Assembly (NCBI RefSeq): GCF_003284965.1 | Contig: NZ_QMEW01000014.1 | Span: forward strand, 53,693-117,692 | Reading direction: 5' to 3' | DNA: 64,000 nt | Source: Mycolicibacterium sp. GF69 | Lineage (GTDB): Bacteria; Actinomycetota; Actinomycetes; Mycobacteriales; Mycobacteriaceae | Shown: piece after piece, positions 1-10,583 of the stretch | How positions within the stretch are numbered: the stretch's first letter is position 1 | Layout: every line of letters begins with the position of its first letter | Program-made: the position numbers and the translations under genes | The notes under the pieces: model-generated | Told to the model about the DNA's origin: nothing | Databases searched by the model: none | The model's input: only the letters and a program-made list of their open reading frames with translations

Positions 1-319
1 TCTCGGAGTGCAGGATGCCGCGACCGGCCGACATGCGCTGGGCCAGACCGGGATAGATCACACCGGAGTGGCCAGTGGAGTCCTGGTGTACGAGCGAACC
101 GCGCAACACCCAGGTCACGATCTCCATATCGCGGTGCGGGTGGGTATCGAATCCGGCAGCCGGTGCCACGATGTCGTCGTTGTTGACCAGCAGCAGCCCG
201 TGATGGGTGTTCTCCGGTTCGTAGTGGCTGCCGAAGGAGAACGAGTGCTTGGAGTCCAGCCAGGAGATCTTCGTCTGCGCGCGGTCCTCGGCGCGGCGGA
301 TGTCGACGGTGGCGGTCAT
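1..319 (-). CDS. Pirin family protein (Rv0181c-like), C-terminus cut by window edge
   Basis: The reverse strand reads from an ATG at 319 to the window edge and gives about 106 residues beginning MTATVDIRRAEDR. The pirin cupin signature is clear: SFSFGSHY near residue 30 and the metal-site HPHRDMEIVTWVLRG near residue 60. Pirins are cupin-fold iron proteins; several are quercetinases or transcription cofactors, and the substrate here is unknown. In M. tuberculosis the pirin gene Rv0181c neighbours sigG, as here, except that an alcohol dehydrogenase gene sits between them. The start is 13 bases before the dehydrogenase stop, so the two may be cotranscribed leftward. Family call is firm; function is not. 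Confidence 0.85.
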   Translation of the reverse strand, partial: MTATVDIRRAEDRAQTKISWLDSKHSFSFGSHYEPENTHHGLLLVNNDDIVAPAAGFDTHPHRDMEIVTWVLRGSLVHQDSTGHSGVIYPGLAQRMSAGRGILHSE

Positions 320-332
320 GCCACCAGGGTAG

Positions 333-1457
333 CTACCAGTCCGCCTCGTCATAGGTGATGACGCCGCGGATGTTCTTACCGTCGATCATGTCCGCATAGC
401 CCTGGTTGATGTCCTCGAGACGGTAGGTTCTGGTGACCATGTCATCGATGTTGAGCAGCCCGCACTTGTAGAGGCCGACCAGCTTCGGCGTCTCGATGTG
501 CGAGCTACCACCACCGAAGATGTTGCCCTTCAACGTCTTCTGCAACATCGTGAACAGGAACAAGTTGAGCTTGACGTCGGCGTCCATCATCGAGCCCATA
601 CCCGTCACGACGCAGGTACCGGTCTTGGTGGTCAGCGTCAGCGCCTCTTCGATGTAGGAGCCCTTCATGTCGCCGACCGCGATGATCGTCTTGTCGGCCA
701 TGATGCCGTGGGTGAGGTCGATGATGGGCGCGATGGCTTCTGCCATCGACGGATAAACGTGCGTGGCGCCGAATTTGATGGCCTGGTCGCGCTTCCATTC
801 GTTCGGGTCGATCGCGATGACGTTGCGGGCGCCGGAGATCACCGCGCCCTGCAGCGCGCTCATACCGATGCCCCCGACGCCGACGATCACGACGGTCTCG
901 CCGGGATTGACCTCGGCGACATTGGTGGCCGACCCGAATCCCGTCGGCACCGCGCAACCCAGCAGCGCCGCCGACTCGAACGGGATGTCCTTGTCGATCT
1001 TGACCACCGAGTCCTTGTGCACGGTCAGATATGGCGCGAAGGTGCCGAGCAGGTTCATCGGGGAGACCTCGGTCGTACCGGCGTGCACGCGGGAAGTGCC
1101 GTCGGCGATCGCCTTGCCGCCGAGTAGCAGCGCGCCCCGGTCGCACAGCGAGCGGTAGCCCTTGAGGCACGGCGGGCACTCGCCGCAGGCTGGGATGAAG
1201 GCGAGGATGACGTGGTCGCCCTCTTCGAGGCCGGTGACGTTGCGGCCGACCTTGGTGATGACGCCGGCGCCCTCGTGACCGCCGAGCGCGGGCAACCCGA
1301 TCGGGGTGGCGCCGGTGGTCAGGTGGTAGTCCGAATGGCACATGCCCGCGGCGTGCAGGCGGATTTGTACCTCATCGGCGACGGGGTCACCGATCTCGAT
1401 CTCGTCGATGCGGAACGGCGAGTTCAGCTCCCACAGCAGCGCGCCCTTGGTCTTCAT
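333..1457 (-). CDS. Zinc-dependent alcohol dehydrogenase, NDMA-dependent/AdhB type
   Basis: 374-residue medium-chain dehydrogenase. Catalytic zinc ligands are C40 and H61-E62 (GGHEGAG), the structural-zinc lobe has four cysteines in CGECPPCLKGYRSLC, and the Rossmann motif is VGVGGIGMSALQGA. It resembles mycobacterial AdhB and the so-called NDMA-dependent (Rxyl_3153-type) class, where NAD stays bound and the physiological electron acceptor may be mycofactocin; that link is inference. A near-perfect KstR-type operator lies 12 bp upstream of the ATG at 1457, suggesting sterol or lipid-catabolism control. Substrate unknown. Confidence 0.88.
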   Translation of the reverse strand: MKTKGALLWELNSPFRIDEIEIGDPVADEVQIRLHAAGMCHSDYHLTTGATPIGLPALGGHEGAGVITKVGRNVTGLEEGDHVILAFIPACGECPPCLKGYRSLCDRGALLLGGKAIADGTSRVHAGTTEVSPMNLLGTFAPYLTVHKDSVVKIDKDIPFESAALLGCAVPTGFGSATNVAEVNPGETVVIVGVGGIGMSALQGAVISGARNVIAIDPNEWKRDQAIKFGATHVYPSMAEAIAPIIDLTHGIMADKTIIAVGDMKGSYIEEALTLTTKTGTCVVTGMGSMMDADVKLNLFLFTMLQKTLKGNIFGGGSSHIETPKLVGLYKCGLLNIDDMVTRTYRLEDINQGYADMIDGKNIRGVITYDEADW

Positions 1458-1469
1458 GGCCGCTGACTA

Positions 1470-1483
1470 TAGAACACGTTCTA
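1470..1483. promoter_or_regulatory. KstR-type operator upstream of the alcohol dehydrogenase
   Basis: TAGAACACGTTCTA fits the published mycobacterial KstR consensus TnnAACnnGTTnnA at every specified position and is a perfect palindrome. It lies 12 bp upstream of the dehydrogenase ATG, where a repressor would block transcription. The palindrome is seen; KstR binding is inferred. A second site of the same form lies at 20104-20117. Confidence 0.7.
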
Positions 1484-1539
1484 GAAGCCAGGCGAACTAG
1501 CCGGCTGAGCTGCTCATTTGATCGCTACTGTACGTCGAG

Positions 1540-2532
1540 TCAGAGCGCCGCCGGCAGGCCCCACTGCTCGAACGACGTCATGTGGAAGGCCACGACGTGC
1601 GAGATGCCGCGCGCCGTCACGTCGAGCACATGCAGTTGGAAGGCCTCGTGTACGCCGGTCTCGCGGTTGAGCATGTACAGCGCAGCGGCAGGCTGGCCGT
1701 TGGCCGTGGTCCGGATGAACCGCATGTCGCCGGGAGCATCGGACGGGCAGTGCGTCTTCGAGAGTTGCACGATGTTCTCCGGGCCCTGATACCAACCGTC
1801 GAACGGCGGCATCTCCCACACGGCCTCTGCGGTGAACAGTTCGACCAGCTGGTCGATGTCATAGCTTTCGAAGGCGGCGATGTAGCGCGTCAACAAGTCC
1901 TGCGCCTCCGGCGAGTCCGGCAGCCGCAACTCGTCGTCCTCGCTGGGGCCGATCGCCTCCAACTGTGCGCGTGCCCGCTGTAACAGGCTGTTGACCGCGG
2001 CCGTCGACGCGCCGATCGCATCGGCGACCTCGGACGCCTTCCACTGCAGCACCTCGCGCAACACCAGCACCGCGCGTTGTCGCGGTGAGAGGTGTTGTAA
2101 CGCCGCGACGAACGCCAACCGCACCGACTCCCGTGAGCTCACGATGACTGAGGGGTCAGCCGGGTCGTCCGCTTGATCCGGCAGCGGCTCGAGCCAGGGC
2201 ACCTCCTCGCGCGCGACGATGTCGTCGAGCGGATCCGAACTGGGCGCCCCGAGCCCCGTCGGCAGCGGCCGCCGCTGCCTGCTGTCCAGCGCCGTCAGGC
2301 AGGTGTTGGTGGCGATCCGGTACAGCCAGGTGCGCACCGACGATTTGCCTTGGAAGCCGCTGTACGACTTCCACGCCCGCAGGTAGGTTTCCTGCACCAG
2401 ATCCTCGGCGTCGTGCACAGAACCCGTCATCCGGTAGCAGTGCGCGAGCAGTTCACGGCGGTACCGCTGAGCATCAGCCAGAAAGCCATCTTCTGCGCTG
2501 CCGTCGTCGATGTCGTGGGCCAGCACCGTCAC
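1540..2532 (-). CDS. sigG: ECF RNA polymerase sigma factor SigG with C-terminal SnoaL-like domain
   Basis: ECF sigma factor. Region 2 includes YRRELLAHCYRMTGSVHDAED and TYLRAWKSY; region 4 includes LSPRQRAVLVLREVLQWKASEVA and the helix-turn-helix ASTAAVNSLLQRARAQL. A C-terminal NTF2/SnoaL-like domain follows (YIAAFESYDIDQLVELFTAEAVWEMPPF), as in Rv0182c. The adjacent divergent lipase gene is the Rv0183 neighbour expected from M. tuberculosis. The frame stays open to an ATG at 2631, but that start would run 53 bases into the divergent lipase gene, and the extra residues look like antisense of conserved lipase codons. I therefore prefer the GTG at 2532 (330 residues; a second GTG at 2526). Confidence 0.88.
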   Translation of the reverse strand: MTVLAHDIDDGSAEDGFLADAQRYRRELLAHCYRMTGSVHDAEDLVQETYLRAWKSYSGFQGKSSVRTWLYRIATNTCLTALDSRQRRPLPTGLGAPSSDPLDDIVAREEVPWLEPLPDQADDPADPSVIVSSRESVRLAFVAALQHLSPRQRAVLVLREVLQWKASEVADAIGASTAAVNSLLQRARAQLEAIGPSEDDELRLPDSPEAQDLLTRYIAAFESYDIDQLVELFTAEAVWEMPPFDGWYQGPENIVQLSKTHCPSDAPGDMRFIRTTANGQPAAALYMLNRETGVHEAFQLHVLDVTARGISHVVAFHMTSFEQWGLPAAL

Positions 2533-2569
2533 GCCGCCGAGCTTAATCAGTGCCTGTGACAACCGATAG

Positions 2570-4398
<1,829 letters not shown>

Positions 4399-4448
4399 CC
4401 CTAATCTGGGCGCCATGACTTGGGAGCGAGGAACAAAGTGGATCGCGC

Positions 4449-5228
4449 ATGAGTGACGACAAGATGCTGGCCCGCATCGCAGCCCTGCTGCGCCAGGCCG
4501 AGGGCACCGACAACCCGCACGAGGCCGACGCGTTCATGGCCGCCGCGCAGCGGTTGGCGACGGCGACCTCGATCGATCTTGCCGTCGCGCGGTCGCATTC
4601 CGAACAGCGCACCAAGGCGCAGATGCCCGTGCAACGCACGATCACGATTGGCAACGCCGGCACCCGGGGCTTGCGCACCTATGTGCAGCTGTTCACCGTG
4701 ATCGCGCTCGCCAACGACGTGAAGTGCGACGTCGCATCGAATTCGACGTTCGTCTACGCCTATGGCTTCGGTGAGGACATCGACGCCAGCCACGCGTTGT
4801 ACGCCAGCCTGGTGATGCAGATGGTCAAGGCTTCGCAGGCCTACATCGCTTCGGGTGCGCACCGCCCCACCCCCACCATCACCGCGCGCATCAACTTCCA
4901 GTTGGCTTTCGGCGCTCGTATCGGACAACGGTTGGCACAGGCCCGTGAAGAGGCGCGCCAGGAGGCCACGAACAGTCGCGAAAGCCAGCCCGGCACCGCG
5001 ATTGCGTTGCGCGACAAGGACCTCGAGCTGCGCGACTTCTACCGTGAGACGTCCGAGGCGCGTGGCACCTGGCGAGCCAGCAGCGCGACCGCCGGCTACT
5101 CCTCGGCCGCCCGCCGCGCGGGTGACCGTGCTGGGCGCCACGCTCGCCTCGGGCCCAGCACCGAACTCGCGGGGGCCCGCGCCGCGCTGGCCGGATACGG
5201 GCGCCGCAGCGCCGCCGGGGAGAAGTGA
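4449..5228 (+). CDS. DUF2786 protein (Rv0184-like)
   Basis: 259-residue protein whose N-terminal segment LARIAALLRQAEGTDNPHEADAFMAAAQRLA is the DUF2786 helical signature. The C-terminal third is Arg/Ala-rich and low complexity. The family has no established activity. Its stop overlaps the GTG start of the following putative metalloprotease (GTGA at 5225-5228), the same arrangement as Rv0184-Rv0185, so the two are probably translated together and may act together. Confidence 0.85.
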   Translation: MSDDKMLARIAALLRQAEGTDNPHEADAFMAAAQRLATATSIDLAVARSHSEQRTKAQMPVQRTITIGNAGTRGLRTYVQLFTVIALANDVKCDVASNSTFVYAYGFGEDIDASHALYASLVMQMVKASQAYIASGAHRPTPTITARINFQLAFGARIGQRLAQAREEARQEATNSRESQPGTAIALRDKDLELRDFYRETSEARGTWRASSATAGYSSAARRAGDRAGRHARLGPSTELAGARAALAGYGRRSAAGEK

Positions 5229-5719
5229 CCCCGCGCGACACCCAGCGGTCGAAGGTGTACGCCGCCGAGGCGTTCGTGCGGACGCTGTTCGACCGGGCCG
5301 CCGAGCACGGTAACCGAGTCGTCGAGTTCTTCGGCACCGCAATGACTTTGCCACCAGAAGCGCGGTTCGCATCGGTGGAGTCGGTGCAACGCTACGTCGA
5401 CGACGTGCTCGCGCTGACGGCGGTGCGCCGACGGTGGCCGCGCGCAACTCCGCTGGCCGTTCGATCGCGGCGCGGAGTGACGGCCGCCCACTACGAGGCC
5501 GTCGGCGCCAGTGCGGTGATAGCGGTGCCGGAGGCGCGAACGCGTTGGGCGCTGCGCGAGTTGGTCGTCCTGCACGAGATCGCTCACCACCTCTGCGCGG
5601 CCGCACCGCCGCACGGTCCCGAATTCGTGGCCACTTTCTGTGAACTCGCCGACGCGGTGATGGGCCCGGAAGTCGCCCACGTACTGCGGGTGGTGTACGC
5701 GAAAGAGGGTGTGCGCTAG
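5225..5719 (+). CDS. Putative zinc metallohydrolase (TIGR04338 family, Rv0185-like)
   Basis: 164-residue protein with zinc-binding HEIAHH at residues 117-122 and a further candidate ligand, H130, in PPHGPEF, a SprT/IrrE-like arrangement. No signal peptide or membrane segment is seen, so it is likely cytoplasmic. The substrate is unknown. Starts at GTG 5225, overlapping DUF2786 by four bases. It ends in a CTAG (5716-5719) that also supplies the TAG stop of the convergent espL. Confidence 0.82.
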   Translation: MTPRDTQRSKVYAAEAFVRTLFDRAAEHGNRVVEFFGTAMTLPPEARFASVESVQRYVDDVLALTAVRRRWPRATPLAVRSRRGVTAAHYEAVGASAVIAVPEARTRWALRELVVLHEIAHHLCAAAPPHGPEFVATFCELADAVMGPEVAHVLRVVYAKEGVR

Positions 5720-6057
5720 GGGGTTTGGTCGTGTGAGATATCGGTGATCTCGGCCACGGCGGCGTCGATGCGCTCGCGGTCGGCTTCGATCGACGCGGTC
5801 GCCGCGGTGGCCGCGTTCTGCAGTGCCTCGTCGAGACGCTGTTGCACGGTCTCCACGCCCAGGCGAAGCAGACCCTCCTCGATGAACACGTCGATCAATT
5901 GGTGGTGACCGTTCAAGGTCACCTCGACCGTCTCGGATTCATCGGTGGCCGTGAATGTTTGAGTGTTCATCCGGTGCAGCTGATCATCCATGATCGACTG
6001 CAGCCGCTGCGCCTGCTGCAGCACGGCAGCGACGTCGGGATGCATCTCGTCGGTCAC
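5716..6057 (-). CDS. espL: ESX-1 secretion-associated protein EspL
   Basis: 113 residues from GTG 6057. It resembles Rv3880c EspL, a YbaB/EbfC-like protein needed for ESX-1 substrate stability in M. tuberculosis. Diagnostic segments are MHPDVAAVLQQAQRLQS and ATDESETVEVTLNGHHQL, then helical VETVQQRLDEALQNA. The GTG overlaps the TGA closing the third-frame tail of espB (GTGA, 6054-6057), which identifies the genuine espB C-terminal frame. Last gene of the mycP1-eccE1-espB-espL block; its stop is shared with a convergent gene in CTAG. Confidence 0.9.
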   Translation of the reverse strand: MTDEMHPDVAAVLQQAQRLQSIMDDQLHRMNTQTFTATDESETVEVTLNGHHQLIDVFIEEGLLRLGVETVQQRLDEALQNAATAATASIEADRERIDAAVAEITDISHDQTP

Positions 6058-7576
6058 TTCGTGTCTCGACCCTCGCGGCCGTCGCCGACCTCCCGGCGGC
6101 GACGGTTGCCGATGACGGCCTCGGTCCACGGCCGGTCCTCGGTGTAGAGATCCTCGTCGGGCGCCAGCCGGGGATCGCGCCGCTTTTCTTTGCCCTGCTG
6201 CGCGCCCGCGCCGTGGCCCATCGGCGCCATGCCGGCGCCCATCCCGCCGGCGGCGCGGCCGTCCGCGGATGGTCCCGCACCCGCGCTCGCCGACGACTTC
6301 GGCCGCGGCGAGCGCGGGTGCCACCGTCTCCGCCGTTACCGGCGCCGACATCGGTGTCGCCGGCATGCCGCCGCCACCGGCACCGCCGCCGGCGCCACCA
6401 CCGGACCCACCGCCACCGGAGGCCGCCGCGGGCCGCAGGCTCGGATCGGTCGGCGACTTGGGCAACGGGGTACCGCCGGGCGTCCCGCTCGGGGTGCCTG
6501 CGCTCCCTGACGGGGCGCCGCCCGAGGAAGGCGACCCCGCACCAGCGGGCGCGCCCGCCGGCGGGTGCGCCGCCGGACTCACGGTCACCTGGCGGCGGGC
6601 CGCCCATTGACTGCGCCATCTTCTCGGCCATGCCGGCGGAATCACCCGTGGGCCCGCCACCGCCGCCACCGCCGACCGTCGTGGACCGGTCGGCGCCGCT
6701 GCCCGTCGGCATCTCGGGTCGCACGGGTGCGAACGTGGCATTGTTCGCGTAGTCCTGGCGCACCTCGTCGGACTGCTGCTGAAGTTCTTGCATCCGCTGC
6801 TGGACCCTGGCCATCTCGGCCTGTGTCGCTACGGAGTTCTCGGCGGTCAGCTGCGCCGCCAGTTCACGCAGCCGCGTCTCGGACTGGACGTACTCACGGT
6901 GGATCTCCGCGTGCCGCGACTTCGCGTCGCCGTGTGCCTCGAGGACTTTCGCGGCGGCCTCGGCCAGGTCGTGCCAGCCTTCGGACAACTGTCGCAAGTG
7001 GCCGCCGAACTCGGCCATGCGGGCGTATGCGGCGTCGGCGGCCTCGCCCTCCCAGTCCCCGCCGGGTGGCCGCGGCGTGTTGGCCTCGACATGCTTGGCG
7101 GCCGCGGCCCACTGCAGCATCGCGATCTTCAACGTGCCGCCGTCGTCGGGCGCGGTCAACTCCGCCTGCGTCTGGTGAACGTCGCTGTACCCGCCGGCGT
7201 CGAGCGTGCGCGGCGCCCCGACGGGCGTCGGCGCGGCAGGCGGCGTGGTCGACGGTGCGGGGATCGCGATCGCGTCCACCGCGGCACGGCGCTCAGGATC
7301 GGTGATGACCCGGCCGTAGGTCTCGTCGACTTCGGTGTACGCGTCGGCGGCGATCTGCATCATCTCGGCGATGCGCTGGTTTTCCTTCTCGGCCCACTGC
7401 TGAAATTCCAGCAGCGACTTCGCGTTGTCGTTCAGGTTGGTGGCAGCGGCCGACGAGGACGGCAGCGCATCCGGCGGCACGACCGCCTCGGCGTTGGGAT
7501 TGTGCCACTGTTGGGCGGCCATCTCGGCGGCTCGGCTGCGGAGCGCGCTCGGGTCGACGCGCTGTACGTCGCCCAC
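6054..7576 (-). pseudogene. espB: espB-like ESX-1 substrate gene with two apparent frameshifts
   Basis: The first roughly 335 codons from ATG 7576 encode an EspB-like PE/PPE-type helical domain: secretion motif YTEVDE near residue 80, GGDWEGEAADAAYARM, and DYANNATFAPVRP. After GGPPPGDRESGGAPAG (about 6560) this frame turns into Arg/Trp-rich nonsense ending at 5984. The expected Gly/Pro-rich linker continues in a second frame (SPSSGGAPSGSAGTPSGTPG to APVTAETVAPALAAAE, about 6550-6290). The conserved tail LYTEDRPWTEAVIGNRRR lies in a third frame ending at 6054. Each switch needs one base removed. Either the gene is disrupted or the GC-rich sequence has indel errors. Confidence 0.8.
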
Positions 7577-7602
7577 GGTTATCCCTCGGTCCGCATGTCG
7601 GC

Positions 7603-9000
7603 TCAGCCCTCGAGGACCATCTGGTAGCGGCTTTCCTCCCTGGGGTTGATCAGCCGGATCGGCAGCTGACGGTGACGCGGCGTCTCGATGAAGTTGCTGC
7701 GCAACATGACTCGGCCCAGGCCGGGATGCGGTCCCAGGTACGTCGTCGCGTTGGGCCAGGCGACTTTGGCCTCCCGTCCGATCCGGGCGTTGACGTACCC
7801 GGCGAACTCGGTGAACTGCGGGAGCAGCGTGATGACGGCACCCGCCGCCGCGGAGCGGACGATGAACTGGGTGAACAGTCGCGCGTCGCCGAGGTTGATG
7901 CTCACGTCGACATCGTCGAACGGCAGGTAGACCGGGTAGCGGTCGGCGGTCTCACCCACCAGCACCCCGGCCGACCCGATCGGTAGTTCGTAATGGCGGT
8001 CGTTGACCGGGTTGATGCCGTGCAGGGCTGCTCTCTGCCCACCGAACAGACACGAAAAGCCGCGCGGTGTCGCGGGATTGGCCAGCGTCGTCAGCAACAC
8101 CGTCGACGTCGGAGCTTCGCCGGGACGGATCCGTACCCGGGTGATCGTGTGATCGGCACGCGCCGACCACCAGACGTCCGGACCTCCTGGCGCGGTGTAG
8201 GCGGCGGTGAAGGTGCTGCGCCCCTTGATCGCCGACCACGTCTCACGCTCGAAACTGATCTCGGTCGCGCGGTCGAAGTCGTCGAAGCTGCGCGCAGGGC
8301 GGGCGTCGATTCCGTTGCCGGCCAGTTGATCTGCAATCCGGGTGGCCGACGCCACCAGATATCGCGCCAAACCGGAGACGCCCGAGTCGCGACGTTGCGA
8401 CGACTTGCGGGTGCGCTCGGGATCGGCGCGTAGCACGATCCATGTTCGCCTGCTGGCGGGCGCCGGATACGGTCCGACGACCTGCTCGTAGAGCGAAACC
8501 AGCGTCGCCGGAGCGGTTTTGCCCACCCGGTAGCCCGAGGACACCACATCGGCCTCGAGGTCCGGGCAGTGCGCCGCGACCAGTTGCTCGACGAGCCGGG
8601 TGTCCACGACGTCGTCGGTGAACGCCTCCCCGTTGACGATCACCGTCGGGGTGAACGGTCGCGGCACCAGTTCGACTACCGCCACCAGGTATTCGTCCTG
8701 CCAGCGCACTGCGACGTGATCCCCGGGCATCACGGTGGCACCCACTGCGGGCTCCGACGGCTGCTCTGGCACGTTGCGGTGCCGGCGCCGCCATGCGAAC
8801 AGCGCTGCCACCCAACCTGTCACGCGTCGGCCGCGGATCGTCACCACCGCACCGAGTGCGATCAACACCGCGAGCACGATTCCCAGCCACAGCAGACCCA
8901 GGTTCGCGAACAACAGGATGCCGGCCGGAATCAACGCCGCGGCCCAGATCGCGTGGCCCGTCGTGAGCCGCAGCCCGAACATGCCGACGATCTTGTTCAT
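7603..9000 (-). CDS. eccE1: ESX-1 type VII secretion membrane protein EccE1
   Basis: 465 residues, close to the 462 of Rv3882c. Two N-terminal membrane segments (HAIWAAALIPAGILLFANLG and LLWLGIVLAVLIALGAVVTI) are followed by a large extracytoplasmic domain. EccE is the peripheral membrane subunit of the ESX inner-membrane complex and is found only in mycobacteria and close relatives. Its ATG overlaps the mycP1 stop (ATGA, 8997-9000) and it lies 26 bases upstream of espB, so the block is transcribed leftward as one operon. Confidence 0.92.
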   Translation of the reverse strand: MNKIVGMFGLRLTTGHAIWAAALIPAGILLFANLGLLWLGIVLAVLIALGAVVTIRGRRVTGWVAALFAWRRRHRNVPEQPSEPAVGATVMPGDHVAVRWQDEYLVAVVELVPRPFTPTVIVNGEAFTDDVVDTRLVEQLVAAHCPDLEADVVSSGYRVGKTAPATLVSLYEQVVGPYPAPASRRTWIVLRADPERTRKSSQRRDSGVSGLARYLVASATRIADQLAGNGIDARPARSFDDFDRATEISFERETWSAIKGRSTFTAAYTAPGGPDVWWSARADHTITRVRIRPGEAPTSTVLLTTLANPATPRGFSCLFGGQRAALHGINPVNDRHYELPIGSAGVLVGETADRYPVYLPFDDVDVSINLGDARLFTQFIVRSAAAGAVITLLPQFTEFAGYVNARIGREAKVAWPNATTYLGPHPGLGRVMLRSNFIETPRHRQLPIRLINPREESRYQMVLEG

Positions 9001-10355
9001 CGGCGCCTCAATGCACGCCGCGCCAACACCGCGAGGCCGAGCACCGCCGCGAGCACGGCACCGGCGACGACGACCGCGGTGATCGGCCCCCGATCGGGCG
9101 GAGGGGTGAATACCGGCGGCGGGATCTCTTTGACCTTGTACGGCACCCGCTCCGGACCGGCCGGCACATCCCAGGTCAGCGCCGCGACCGGGTCGATGGG
9201 TCCCGCGCCGACGTAGTTGTCCACGCCCCCGCCCGGGTGCCGCGCCGTGGCGGTGATCCGGTTCATGATCTGGGCCGGTGTGAGCTCCGGGAAGCGTTGT
9301 TTGAGCAGCGCCGCCAACCCCGAGACATAGGCCGCGGCGAACGACGTACCGCTGATCGGAATCAACCCGTCCTGACCCTGCAGCGCGTTGACCGGATTGC
9401 CGTCATAGCCGAGCGCGACCATGTTCTCGGCGGGCGCCGCGGCGCCCACCCACGGCCCCGACATCGAGAAGGTGCTCGGCTGGCCGTTCTGGGCGATACC
9501 GCCGACGGTCAGCACCAACGGTGAGTACCAAGCCGGGCTGACGATCGTCTGCACCTGCTTCCAGCCCCGCGGATCGGCCGGAACCGCCGGATCCGCGGGC
9601 GGGTTCTGCGTGCAATCCTGGCCGGTGTTGCCGGCGGCGACGATGATCACCGCACCCTTGACGTTGACCGCGTAGTTGACCGCGGCGCCGAGGCCGGTCT
9701 CGTTGATCGGACGGGTGACCTTGTAGCACGCCGCCTCGCTGATGTTGATGACCTGCGCACCGAGGTTCGCCGCATGCACGACCGCGCGCGCCAGGCTGCG
9801 CAGCGACCCGGCCGTCTGCGTTGTGTTGGGGTCGTTGGGATCCTGGCGGGAGCCGACCGGTTGGAACGCCTCGGAGGTCTGGCGCAGCGACAGGATGCGC
9901 GCATCGGGCGCGACGCCGACGAAACCGTCGGTGGGCGAGCCCTTGCCCGCGATGATCGACGCGGTCAGCGTGCCGTGCGCGTCGCAGTCGGACATCCCAT
10001 TGCCGGCCTGGTCGACGAAGTCGCCACCCGGTTCGGCGGGCACCCGGGGCGAACCGGTGACGCCGGTGTCGATCACCGCAACCGTGACACCTGCGCCCGT
10101 CGCGAACTTCTGCGCCTCGGCCAACCGCAGATAGTCGTTCGCCCACGGCCGGTCGGCGAAATTCGAGTTGGGGAACACCGCGGGCGCCGAACAGACACGC
10201 CGCTGTTCCATCGGTTGGTCCGGTCCGGTCTCGTCGGGCGGAACGACCGCGGGATCGATTGTCGGTGGCTCGATCGCGGCGGCCGGGGGAGCGCTGACCA
10301 ATGCCAGCAGCAGCGCCGCCAGCAGCACGCCGACCCGGCCGAAGATGCGTTGCAC
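8997..10355 (-). CDS. mycP1: ESX-1 mycosin, subtilisin-like serine protease MycP1
   Basis: 452-residue mycosin. An N-terminal signal peptide ends near SAPPAAA (residue 27), with a subtilase domain and a C-terminal membrane anchor (ITAVVVAGAVLAAVLGLAVL) followed by a basic tail. The catalytic triad is D96 (AVIDTGV), H127 (DAHGTLTASII) and S338 (SGTSFAAAYVSG), with oxyanion N243 (AAGN). Mycosins stabilise the ESX core complex, and MycP1 cleaves EspB, encoded downstream. First gene of the leftward mycP1-eccE1-espB-espL cluster. Confidence 0.94.
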   Translation of the reverse strand: MQRIFGRVGVLLAALLLALVSAPPAAAIEPPTIDPAVVPPDETGPDQPMEQRRVCSAPAVFPNSNFADRPWANDYLRLAEAQKFATGAGVTVAVIDTGVTGSPRVPAEPGGDFVDQAGNGMSDCDAHGTLTASIIAGKGSPTDGFVGVAPDARILSLRQTSEAFQPVGSRQDPNDPNTTQTAGSLRSLARAVVHAANLGAQVINISEAACYKVTRPINETGLGAAVNYAVNVKGAVIIVAAGNTGQDCTQNPPADPAVPADPRGWKQVQTIVSPAWYSPLVLTVGGIAQNGQPSTFSMSGPWVGAAAPAENMVALGYDGNPVNALQGQDGLIPISGTSFAAAYVSGLAALLKQRFPELTPAQIMNRITATARHPGGGVDNYVGAGPIDPVAALTWDVPAGPERVPYKVKEIPPPVFTPPPDRGPITAVVVAGAVLAAVLGLAVLARRALRRR

Positions 10356-10583
10356 GCGCTACGCACCTCCCCGACGGCGGATGTGCTGCGACGTCGACAG
10401 CAAACTCGCTACCGCCCGCTGAGCAGGGCAAACTCTGACGTCAAGCCGATTGGGCACGTGCACGCAGCCAATCCTAAGGGGCTGCCGGGGGCACTCGTTC
10501 CGCAATCTTGTGCGCAGCGGTCGTCATGCGGGGTCGGGATCTGGTGCGAAAGTTCGCACCCGCCGACCCGTCAAACCCCGTCG

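Noticed and set aside
8..358. Forward open frame at the left edge
   Set aside because: Antisense to the pirin gene, which shows the family motifs on the other strand.
4401..5606. Reverse-strand open frame of 401 codons opposite the Rv0184/Rv0185-like genes
   Set aside because: Arg/Ala-rich shadow; both forward genes have recognisable families and coupled stops.
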